A stretch of DNA of 21,155 nt from Desulfobacteraceae bacterium (lineage in GTDB: Bacteria > Desulfobacterota > Desulfobacteria > Desulfobacterales > JAABPS01), in assembly GCA_011391835.1 (NCBI GenBank), contig JAABPS010000005.1:1-21155 (forward strand). The letters are read 5' to 3'. The position numbers were made by a program, and so were the translations under genes. The notes under the pieces are model-generated. The model was not told where the DNA came from, made no database searches, and saw only the letters and a list, made by a program, of their open reading frames with translations. The number at the start of each line of letters is the position of its first letter. The first letter of the stretch is position 1. This document shows, piece by piece, positions 15,095 through 21,155 of this stretch.

Positions 15095-16774
15095 TTGTAT
15101 GCTATGAAACGAATCGAAACCGATGTAATCATCATCGGCGGCGGCGCTACTGGGACCGGAATTGCCAGGGACTGTGTTCTTCGCGGCATTCAGGTCGTTC
15201 TTGTGGAAAAAGATGACCTGGCGTCTGGAACTACCGGAAGAAATCACGGGCTGCTGCATTCCGGCGCCCGTTACGCGGTTCAGGATGTCGAATCGGCGTC
15301 TGAATGTATCAACGAAAACAGAATCCTCAAAAAGATCGCACGACATTGCATCGAAGATACGGGCGGTCTGTTTGTCACCCTTCCCGAAGATGATCCTGAG
15401 TATCACCACGCATTGATCCAGGGATGCAAAAAGGCAGATATCAACTGCCGGGAAATAAGTGTCACGGATGCGCTTCGCATCGAACCCAATCTCAATCCAA
15501 CAATTATCCATGCCTTAACCGTCCCTGATGGAACTATTGATCCCTTTCGGCTTGCCGCGGCAAATATCCTGGATGCAGTAGAGCGGGGAGGAACCCTTTT
15601 TACCCATACGAAGGTGACACATTTTCTCAGGAATCAGAACACAATAATTGGGGTTTGCTGCCACGATAGGCTGAAAAAAGAAACATTTGAGATTTACGCA
15701 AAGGTCGTAGTGAATGCGTCCGGTGTCTGGGGGCAGAATATATGCAAGCAGGCAGGTATTGAGCTGAAGATGTTTCCCTCAAAGGGATCGATGGTTATTA
15801 TTGATTACAGGATTAACAATGTGGTTGTGAATCGCTGCCGCAAACCCGCGGACGGGGATATTATTGTGCCTGGCGATACCGTATCACTCATCGGCACAAC
15901 CTCGAAGAAAATCTCCTATGAAAAAATCGATGAAGCAGTGGTGGATGATGATGAAGTCGAAGTCCTCTTAAAAGATGGTGAAAAACTCATCCCCAATGTA
16001 TCGAAAACCCGAATGCTTCGTGCTTATTGCGGCATCCGGCCGCTTGTTGCCGTTTCCGGAAAAATGGACGGGAGGGATATTTCAAGGGGAATTGTCCGGG
16101 TGGACCATGAAGAAAGGGACGGCGTGAAAGGATTTATCTCCATTGCCGGAGGCAAATTAATGACGTATCGGCTGATGGCTGAAATGACAACGGATCTTGT
16201 CTGCGCAAAGCTTAACATAAATAAAGCCTGCACGACCCATCAGATTCCTCTCCCCGGTTCTGAGCAGAAGTCATCAGAGCATAAGCAAATAAAACGCTTC
16301 AGCGGAATTCCAAAATCCATTGTAGGCTCTACCCATTTCCGGCACGGAGAACGTGCCCATCGAATATTGCAAAAAGACAGGAAAAGTTACGGACTCATCT
16401 GTGAATGTGAAATGGTGACCGCCGGGGAAGTGGATTATGCGATAAATCATCTTTTTGTCAATGACATCATTGACCTTCGGCGAAGAACACGGGTGGGAAT
16501 GGGGCCCTGCCAGGGCGCGCTGTGCGCATATCGCGCTGCCGGCCATATGGCACAGCATGAGGCAACCCATGAAGAGGACGCGGCAAAAATGATAATCGAT
16601 TTTTTTGAAGAACGCTGGAAAGGGATCAAACCTATCTTCTGGGGAGACGCCCTGAGGGAGATGGAATTTACCTACTGGATATATCAGGGGCTTTTTGGTC
16701 TGGGCAATCTAATCAGCGGCTCACGGGGAAGCGGCAAGGGTGTTGAGACAATAGATGAAATACGCAACTTTTAG
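15095..16774 (+). CDS. glpA: Anaerobic glycerol-3-phosphate dehydrogenase, subunit A (FAD)
   Basis: The product has 559 residues (E. coli GlpA 542) and is the catalytic flavoprotein oxidising glycerol-3-phosphate to dihydroxyacetone phosphate. Visible are the Rossmann FAD motif DVIIIGGGATGTGIARDCVL, GRNHGLLHSGARYAV, VPDGTIDPFRL, VNASGVWGQ, VNRCRKPADGDIIVPGDT, AYCGIRPLVA and GGKLMTYRLMAEM, followed by the C-terminal BFD-like cysteine domain CECEMVTAGEVDYAI...GPCQGALC, kept as in E. coli GlpA. The C-terminus also has RWKGIKPIFWGDALREMEF, close to the E. coli sequence. The first ATG is 15095; a second at 15104 (MKRIETD) is an equally reasonable start, as neither has a Shine-Dalgarno. glpB follows after 5 bases. 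Confidence 0.97.
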   Translation: MYAMKRIETDVIIIGGGATGTGIARDCVLRGIQVVLVEKDDLASGTTGRNHGLLHSGARYAVQDVESASECINENRILKKIARHCIEDTGGLFVTLPEDDPEYHHALIQGCKKADINCREISVTDALRIEPNLNPTIIHALTVPDGTIDPFRLAAANILDAVERGGTLFTHTKVTHFLRNQNTIIGVCCHDRLKKETFEIYAKVVVNASGVWGQNICKQAGIELKMFPSKGSMVIIDYRINNVVVNRCRKPADGDIIVPGDTVSLIGTTSKKISYEKIDEAVVDDDEVEVLLKDGEKLIPNVSKTRMLRAYCGIRPLVAVSGKMDGRDISRGIVRVDHEERDGVKGFISIAGGKLMTYRLMAEMTTDLVCAKLNINKACTTHQIPLPGSEQKSSEHKQIKRFSGIPKSIVGSTHFRHGERAHRILQKDRKSYGLICECEMVTAGEVDYAINHLFVNDIIDLRRRTRVGMGPCQGALCAYRAAGHMAQHEATHEEDAAKMIIDFFEERWKGIKPIFWGDALREMEFTYWIYQGLFGLGNLISGSRGSGKGVETIDEIRNF

Positions 16775-16779
16775 TTTAT

Positions 16780-18093
16780 ATGAATTATGACTGTATTATC
16801 ATAGGCGGCGGCATTGCCGGGCTTACGTGCGGCATTAAATGTACCGGCGAAGGGCTCCGCTGTGCGATCATATCCTCTGGCATGAGCGCTCTTCATTTTT
16901 CATCCGGGTCCATTGATTTGCTGGGATCTCGTTCCGGACAGAATGTCGTCAAAGAACCTTATGCTGAACTGGGCAGGTTCATAGAAGAAAATCCCGGTCA
17001 CCCCTATTCCAAGTGTGGACAGGATATTATCCAAAAAGCCTTTTCTTTTTTTCAAGCCGAAGTAAGGGCTCAGGCACTTGTGCTCTTCTCCAACGGGGAT
17101 AAAAATCATTTCCACGTTACGCCGATAGGCACGTTAAAACCCACGTTTTTTTCTCAGAAAAGCGTATTTAATAAAAAAATCAGAGACGCATTTTACCGGA
17201 AACCAAAGATTGCAATCATTAACATTGAAGGCTTCAGGGATTACTACCCGAAGATGGCTGCGGTAAATCTGAAAAAAAACAGACTGTTTAAGGGCTGTGA
17301 AATTATCACCGGATCCATTGTGTTGCCCGGCGAAAAATTAAACCCGAAAAACCCTCATGAATTCAGATCCATTGATATCTGCAGAATTTTTGATTCAAAG
17401 CCCGATCTTGATAAAATTGCCTCGCGCATCTCTTCTATTGCCGGAAATGCGGATATCGTGGGAATCCCCGCATTTTTAGGTTTAAACAATTACAATGCTA
17501 TTTTAAAATCACTTCGGGAAATGACCGGATATATTCTTTATGAAATTCCCACCCTGCCTCCTTCTATTCTTGGCATGCGCCTTGATAACGCACTGAAGGC
17601 AAGATATGCGGAACTTGGCGGTGTGTTCATTGCCGGGGACAGGGTCATCGGTGGAAAGATTTTAAATGGCAGGGTTGAATATATTTATACGGAAAATCAT
17701 CCTGAAACGCGGTTATATGCCCCAAGTTACGTTCTTTCCACCGGGAGTTTCTTCTCCGGCGGAATGATCAGTGATGCAGAAAAAATACAGGAACCCGTTT
17801 TCGGCCTTTGTCTTGAGTATGCTAAGGGGAGGCAAAATTGGCACAGACCGGCCTTTTTTCATCCGCAAAGCCATCCGTTTCTTTCGTTTGGGGTGAAAAC
17901 AGATGAGCATCTAAATCCGTATGGCCCATCCGGTGAACGTATTGGAAATCTTTTCTGCACGGGTGCAGTTCTGTCCAATTATAATCCAGTTCAGGAAGGT
18001 ACCGGAAGCGGAGTAGCTATCAGCACTGGTTTTTGGGCAGGTACGCAAATCGTACAAAAAGAAACAGGCCAGCATACAAGAAATCATGATTAA
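16780..18093 (+). CDS. glpB: Anaerobic glycerol-3-phosphate dehydrogenase, subunit B
   Basis: The product has 437 residues (E. coli 419). GlpB is the flavoprotein that couples the GlpA core to the membrane subunit GlpC. The N-terminal dinucleotide fold CIIIGGGIAGLTCGIKC is clear, followed by family segments ISSGMSALHFSSGSIDLLG, VGIPAFLGL, IPTLPPSILGMRL, LSTGSFFSGGMISD, and a C-terminal NLFCTGAVLSNYNPVQEGTG with GSGVAISTGFWAG. It begins 5 bases after the glpA stop with no Shine-Dalgarno of its own and overlaps glpC by 8 bases, so translation is probably coupled through all three subunits. Confidence 0.95.
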   Translation: MNYDCIIIGGGIAGLTCGIKCTGEGLRCAIISSGMSALHFSSGSIDLLGSRSGQNVVKEPYAELGRFIEENPGHPYSKCGQDIIQKAFSFFQAEVRAQALVLFSNGDKNHFHVTPIGTLKPTFFSQKSVFNKKIRDAFYRKPKIAIINIEGFRDYYPKMAAVNLKKNRLFKGCEIITGSIVLPGEKLNPKNPHEFRSIDICRIFDSKPDLDKIASRISSIAGNADIVGIPAFLGLNNYNAILKSLREMTGYILYEIPTLPPSILGMRLDNALKARYAELGGVFIAGDRVIGGKILNGRVEYIYTENHPETRLYAPSYVLSTGSFFSGGMISDAEKIQEPVFGLCLEYAKGRQNWHRPAFFHPQSHPFLSFGVKTDEHLNPYGPSGERIGNLFCTGAVLSNYNPVQEGTGSGVAISTGFWAGTQIVQKETGQHTRNHD

Positions 18094-19297
18094 TCTGGAA
18101 AATATCAGTTTTGACCATTGTATCAAGTGTACTATCTGCACCGGATACTGTCCTGTAGCCAGAGTGACCCATTTATACCCAGGCCCGAAACAGTCTGGCC
18201 CGGACCTGGAACGTCTCCGCATAAAAAACCCAGAACTGGTGGATGCTTCTCTTAAATACTGCAATAACTGCAAACGCTGCGAAATCGCGTGCGCCTCTGA
18301 TGTGAAAATTGCAGATATTATCGGAAGGGCAAAATGGAAGTATTCAAAAAAAAGATTTAGTCTTAGAAATATCCTGTTAACCCGGACAGACTTGATTGGA
18401 AGGGTAGCAACATTTTTCAGCCCCCTCGTTAATTTTATTACACGGGTAGCTGCTGTAAAATTCTTTTTGGATATTTTCTTGAACATACCTTCTAAAAGGC
18501 GTTTCCCTAAATATGCTTATAAAACATTTCGAGGGTGGTTTCAAAGGAATAAAAATTCACAGATGAAATTTGACAGGAGTATTGTTTACTTTCATGGATG
18601 TTATGTGAATTACAACGACCATGATCTGGGAAAAGCGGTTGTAAAGGTTTTAAATGCATTAAACATTGGCGTAATAATCACTCGTGAAAAATGCTGCGGT
18701 GTTCCGTTGATTGCCAACAGCTATTTGAAAAAAGCCAAAAAACAGGCAAACCACAATATTCAAATTCTGGGTAAAGCAGTTGAATCTTCAGAAATGAAAA
18801 TTGTTTCATCGTCATCCTCGTGTGCCTATGCGCTTAAATATGAATACACCAACCTTCTGGAACTGGACAATACGCGCATTGCTGGCCATATCGTATATAT
18901 TTCCGAAATTATTTACCAGGAATTTGAAAAGGGCAATATCCCCAACATGAAGCCAATGAAACTCACCGCAGCCTATCACGCTCCCTGCCATTTGGAGCGT
19001 ATGGGGGGTGTTATTTACACCATCGGTATTCTGGAAAAAATCCCTGGGCTGGAATTGAAACTTCTTCACTCTGAGTGCTGCGGCATGTCAGGCACCTATG
19101 GGTTTAAGAATGAATGCTATCAGATTTCACAGGATATCGGATCAGAGCTTTTCAGCAAAATAGATGCAATCAAACCGGACCTGGTCATCACCGATTGCGA
19201 AACCTGCAAATGGCAGATCGAGGAAAATACCGGATATGAGACGATTCATCCGGTAACACTTTTAAGCAGGGCGATTGAGAAAGTAAAGAGGCATTAA
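18086..19297 (+). CDS. glpC: Anaerobic glycerol-3-phosphate dehydrogenase, subunit C (Fe-S, membrane anchor)
   Basis: The product has 403 residues (E. coli 396). It carries electrons from GlpAB to the quinone pool at the inner face of the cytoplasmic membrane. Two ferredoxin-type motifs are visible: C12-x2-C15-x2-C18-x3-C22-P and C59-x2-C62-x2-C65-x3-C69. Two CCG (heterodisulfide-reductase-type) domains follow: FHGCYVNYNDHDLGKA...EKCCGVPLI, and YHAPCHLERMGG...SECCGMSGTYG. The start ATG lies inside glpB (shared ATGATTAA). No clear terminator is seen in the AT-rich DNA after the stop. Confidence 0.96.
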   Translation: MINLENISFDHCIKCTICTGYCPVARVTHLYPGPKQSGPDLERLRIKNPELVDASLKYCNNCKRCEIACASDVKIADIIGRAKWKYSKKRFSLRNILLTRTDLIGRVATFFSPLVNFITRVAAVKFFLDIFLNIPSKRRFPKYAYKTFRGWFQRNKNSQMKFDRSIVYFHGCYVNYNDHDLGKAVVKVLNALNIGVIITREKCCGVPLIANSYLKKAKKQANHNIQILGKAVESSEMKIVSSSSSCAYALKYEYTNLLELDNTRIAGHIVYISEIIYQEFEKGNIPNMKPMKLTAAYHAPCHLERMGGVIYTIGILEKIPGLELKLLHSECCGMSGTYGFKNECYQISQDIGSELFSKIDAIKPDLVITDCETCKWQIEENTGYETIHPVTLLSRAIEKVKRH

Positions 19298-19564
19298 GCC
19301 AGAAGGAAAATAAGCCGGGTATGATGAGTGCTAACTGTTTTAATCTAATAAAGATATATTATAATTTAAAACTATAAATACAAACCAATAACATATGCAC
19401 GTTTCAAAACAGAATATTACGTAATGTAATGATGACATCGACTTTGATTGCTGTATGTTTCAATTGATAGACATAATGTGCTATTTCGAAGAAAGGCCTT
19501 ATATAAGCTACTGTTGTAACATATGCCTACCAATAAGGCTTAATACATCTGTTTGTCGATTAGG
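19298..19564. other. AT-rich intergenic stretch between glpC and the convergent lipoprotein gene
   Basis: These 267 bases separate two tail-to-tail genes. Only a short palindrome ATTACGTAAT (19416-19425) and scattered AGGC-containing words were seen. No convincing terminator with a U tract, no tRNA and no supported reading frame were found. Confidence 0.6.
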
Positions 19565-20617
19565 CTATTTGATTTTTAGCCAAATACTATCATTACGAAT
19601 GTCATTCATGAGTGTTTTGACACTTTCTGAAAGTACTTGCGAAAGAAATTTTTCAGTAGGCCATACATATGTTCTAGAGCTGCTCTGAGCTAAGTATGTT
19701 TTATTGATTTTTTTCATACTGCCCGTTGACAGTGTAGCTATCAATTCTATTTCAATCTCGCCAATAACATCCCAGTAAAGTGGAGTAGTGTTTGTGCTAA
19801 TCCAAAATTTCTTTACCTTCCCTTCTAATTTGAAGTCATTATCAGAAATCGTTAATTTGTTTCCAGAAGCAACCAAGTCGTTCTGAATTGCCTCGTAAAG
19901 ATAATCTGCAACATTTCTCCTAAAATAAACATCGCCCATCGAAGCGTTAAAAGCCGCATATCTTTCTCCGATCCTTCCCTTTTCAGGACGATTATCTTTT
20001 AATGGCACCAGGTTGATTTTTTTTGATATCTTTGTTTTTGGAATGTCCGTTTCATTTTCTGGCCACGGATCTAATTCGACAAAGAAAGCTTGAACTTTAC
20101 CTATAATGATTCTTTTTAAATCAAAAGCTATATCTTTTGCTACCATTTGAAAAATGGTCTTCCATCCTCCAACTGTATATAATCCACCTACAACAATACT
20201 GCGCTTATGTTCGAACTTGTCAATGTTTACTCCTTTAACATCATCATTAAGTTCGCACAAAACTTTGAGGATAGTTGAACCATAACCTGGAAGGAGCCAT
20301 CTTTTAAAAGCATTTCCCATTTCGTAATCTTGAATTTCTAAGGAAAGTGTATAATACTTTTCATTAGTGGTTTTTGACCAAAGTATTTCTTCCTCTTGGA
20401 GCGCTTTCTCAAGTTCTTCACGTAGCATTTTTTCTGCGTCAACTTCATATCTTGTATTATTTGCACTGGTAACAGAGCCAATTTCAATTTTTGAACTAGG
20501 CTCCAAAATAATGCCCTTTCCAAGTTTAGTTTTGGGTGTTGCACAGCTAGTAAGCAGCAGTACACATAAAATTAAAACGGGAAAATACCTGGACACTAAA
20601 TTGTGATATTTAGACAT
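19565..20617 (-). CDS. Uncharacterised two-part lipoprotein, probably outer-membrane
   Basis: With the start at ATG 20615-20617 (AAGGA 9 bases upstream) the product has 350 residues; an upstream in-frame extension to 20701 lacks such a site. The N-terminus is a classical lipoprotein signal: hydrophobic PVLILCVLLLTSC with lipobox Cys25, followed by Ala, so no inner-membrane retention Asp at +2. Residues ~26-175 contain GNAFKRWLLPGYGSTILKVL and SIVVGGLYTVGGWKTIFQ, resembling the DUF4410-type lipoprotein domain. Residues ~190-350 contain KINLVPLKDNRPEKGRIGER and a YLYEAIQNDLVASG segment, reminiscent of YajG-like lipoproteins. These are family impressions only and no function is known. Base composition is far more AT-rich than the glp genes. 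Convergent to glpC; no partner gene is seen. Confidence 0.78.
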   Translation of the reverse strand: MSKYHNLVSRYFPVLILCVLLLTSCATPKTKLGKGIILEPSSKIEIGSVTSANNTRYEVDAEKMLREELEKALQEEEILWSKTTNEKYYTLSLEIQDYEMGNAFKRWLLPGYGSTILKVLCELNDDVKGVNIDKFEHKRSIVVGGLYTVGGWKTIFQMVAKDIAFDLKRIIIGKVQAFFVELDPWPENETDIPKTKISKKINLVPLKDNRPEKGRIGERYAAFNASMGDVYFRRNVADYLYEAIQNDLVASGNKLTISDNDFKLEGKVKKFWISTNTTPLYWDVIGEIEIELIATLSTGSMKKINKTYLAQSSSRTYVWPTEKFLSQVLSESVKTLMNDIRNDSIWLKIK

Positions 20618-20883
20618 GATTGATTTCCTTGTTAATTCAACCATTGTTATACCGTATGTGGCTTTTCTTCGGTATCTAAAATAAAAGATAGCTTGCCTCA
20701 AGTGTAACTCAAACTATGATTGGATTTATAGCATATATGGTAAGCCAATATCAACTTTTTAAGGTCTTAAAAGTTATGAAGTAAAGTCTATATCAAACCA
20801 AGAAGCCGGACTGATCCGAAAAAACACTATATTTTACTGTGACAATGAGCCTGTTACGTGCTTTTGTCCTTTGTATAAATACC

Positions 20884-20922
20884 GGACATTATAGGACAAG
20901 GATATAGGACATTTCAGGACAA
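20884..20922 (+). repeat. GGACA repeat cluster
   Basis: Two imperfect 16-base direct repeats, GGACATTATAGGACAA (20884-20899) and GGACATTTCAGGACAA (20907-20922), match at 14 of 16 positions with a 23-base period. With AAGGAT between them there are five GGA trinucleotides in 36 bases, at 20884, 20894, 20900, 20907 and 20917. A TGTCC in the opposite sense lies at 20865-20869. Confidence 0.85.
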
Positions 20923-20966
20923 ACTAAAAAACCCCATGCGGCAGACGGCCGGCATGGGGCTTTTTT
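20886..20966 (+). ncRNA. Candidate short RNA with five GGA motifs and intrinsic terminator
   Basis: A TATAAA hexamer (20874-20879; poor -35 CTGTTA 17 bases upstream) could start transcription near 20886. The transcript would run through the GGA cluster and end at the strong hairpin with U tract at 20966, about 80 bases. The core ACAAGGATAT (20896-20905 region) matches the published CsrA/RsmA binding consensus (ACARGGAUGU core) at all but one position, and the other sites read AGGACA. Short GGA-rich RNAs of this kind sequester CsrA in other bacteria. This is inference: the promoter is weak, the motifs do not clearly sit in hairpin loops, and the terminator may serve only the opposite-strand gene. 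Confidence 0.25.
20926..20966. terminator. Bidirectional Rho-independent terminator
   Basis: CCCCATGC (20932-20939) and GCATGGGG (20952-20959) form a perfect 8-bp GC-rich stem. The loop can add GGC/GCC with one bulged G. The stem is flanked by AAAAAA on the left and CTTTTTT on the right, so it gives a U tract in both directions. On the minus strand it lies ~20 bases after the stop of the right-edge gene, its most certain client. Confidence 0.9.
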
Positions 20967-20984
20967 AATAATTTTGATTTAAAA

Positions 20985-21155
20985 TTAACGCAGGGCAGAG
21001 CGCGGGGCTTTGCCTGCAAGGGGATTGTACAGCTTCATGATGGCAAATTTCATCACATCCAGGGTTTTCATATCACAGATGATATTAAACAGTTTGGTAT
21101 CCGCCTCTGTGGGAAGGACGCAGGCATTGGAGGCATCAAAAGTCAAATCCGAAAA
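20985..21155 (-). CDS. 3' end of an unidentified gene, cut by the window edge
   Basis: The minus strand is open from base 21155 to TAA 20985-20987, giving the last 56 residues, including DASNACVLPTEADTKLFNII and VMKFAIMKLYNPLAGKAPRS. Codon usage and GC content resemble the thi and glp genes rather than the AT-rich lipoprotein gene. The terminator at 20926-20966 follows at the expected distance, which supports a real gene end. I do not recognise the family; no catalytic motif is visible in this fragment. Confidence 0.65.
   Translation of the reverse strand, partial: FSDLTFDASNACVLPTEADTKLFNIICDMKTLDVMKFAIMKLYNPLAGKAPRSALR

Larger units (their letters stand above)
20618..20984. other. Non-coding stretch upstream of the lipoprotein gene
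   Basis: These 367 bases hold the ribosome site of the lipoprotein gene (minus strand), a TATAAC hexamer about 30 bases upstream of that start as a possible -10, a weak AT-only dyad AACTTTT...AAAAGTT (20753-20775), a GGACA repeat cluster and a bidirectional terminator. No supported coding frame was found. Confidence 0.6.

Noticed and set aside
15077..15511. 144-residue open frame on the - strand at the start of glpA
   Set aside because: Shadow of the GlpA FAD-binding region; no independent evidence of coding.
17911..18486. 191-residue open frame on the - strand over the glpB/glpC junction
   Set aside because: Antisense to both genes across their overlap; no domain or ribosome site supports it.
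19455..19688. 77-residue + strand frame overlapping the lipoprotein gene end
   Set aside because: No ribosome site, mostly antisense to the lipoprotein C-terminus, no recognisable features.
20753..20775. AACTTTT...AAAAGTT dyad as a terminator or operator
   Set aside because: Purely A/T 7-bp arms in AT-rich DNA with no U tract; expected by chance there.
20884..20922. GGACA repeats as a CRISPR array
   Set aside because: Repeats are far too short and closely spaced, only two imperfect units, no cas genes.

Overview
The window reads as chromosomal DNA of an anaerobic Gram-negative bacterium, most plausibly a Desulfobacterota (Desulfobacteraceae-like) species. The pointers are a 2-hydroxyacyl-CoA dehydratase-type activator ATPase, the anaerobic GlpABC glycerol-3-phosphate dehydrogenase, a ~430-residue ThiC, a large orphan PAS hybrid histidine kinase, and Lnt plus a lipobox protein (outer membrane). 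Taxonomy is inference only. No tRNA, rRNA, CRISPR array, insertion sequence or integrase was seen.

Layout. (1) 1-513, + strand: the 3' part of an activator ATPase gene, meeting tail-to-tail with a Mut7-C/zinc-ribbon protein gene (516-1274, -). (2) 1347-5267, - strand: thiamin genes. A ThiE-ThiL fusion gene is followed by a promoter, a TPP riboswitch with a visible Shine-Dalgarno-sequestering arm, then thiD and thiC, possibly reading on into the Mut7-C gene. (3) 5281-8623, - strand: an HD-domain phosphohydrolase gene, prfB (with the programmed +1 frameshift at an internal UGA) and lnt. (4) 8676-12488, - strand: a 1270-residue membrane hybrid histidine kinase with its own near-consensus promoter. 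(5) 12632-19297: glycerol-3-phosphate catabolism. A cytosolic glycerophosphodiester phosphodiesterase gene (-) is divergent from glpK-glpA-glpB-glpC (+). (6) 19298-21155: an AT-rich island with one orphan lipoprotein gene (-), then a non-coding stretch with five GGA motifs directly before a bidirectional terminator, and the 3' end of an unidentified - strand gene at the window edge.

How the genes work together. ThiC makes HMP-P, ThiD makes HMP-PP, and the ThiE half of the fusion joins HMP-PP to thiazole phosphate to give thiamin phosphate, which the ThiL half phosphorylates to TPP. TPP then represses thiD-thiC through the riboswitch. Thiazole-branch genes (thiG, thiH, thiS, thiF) are not in the window. 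In the glp block, the phosphodiesterase releases glycerol-3-phosphate from deacylated phospholipids, GlpK makes it from glycerol, and GlpABC oxidises it to dihydroxyacetone phosphate, passing electrons to the membrane quinone pool. No glycerol facilitator or GlpR regulator is visible.

The most interesting observations are the ThiE-ThiL fusion, the riboswitch expression platform, a candidate short GGA-rich RNA at about 20886-20966 that could be a CsrA-type target, the RF2 frameshift site with a poor stimulatory Shine-Dalgarno, and the AT-rich orphan lipoprotein gene.
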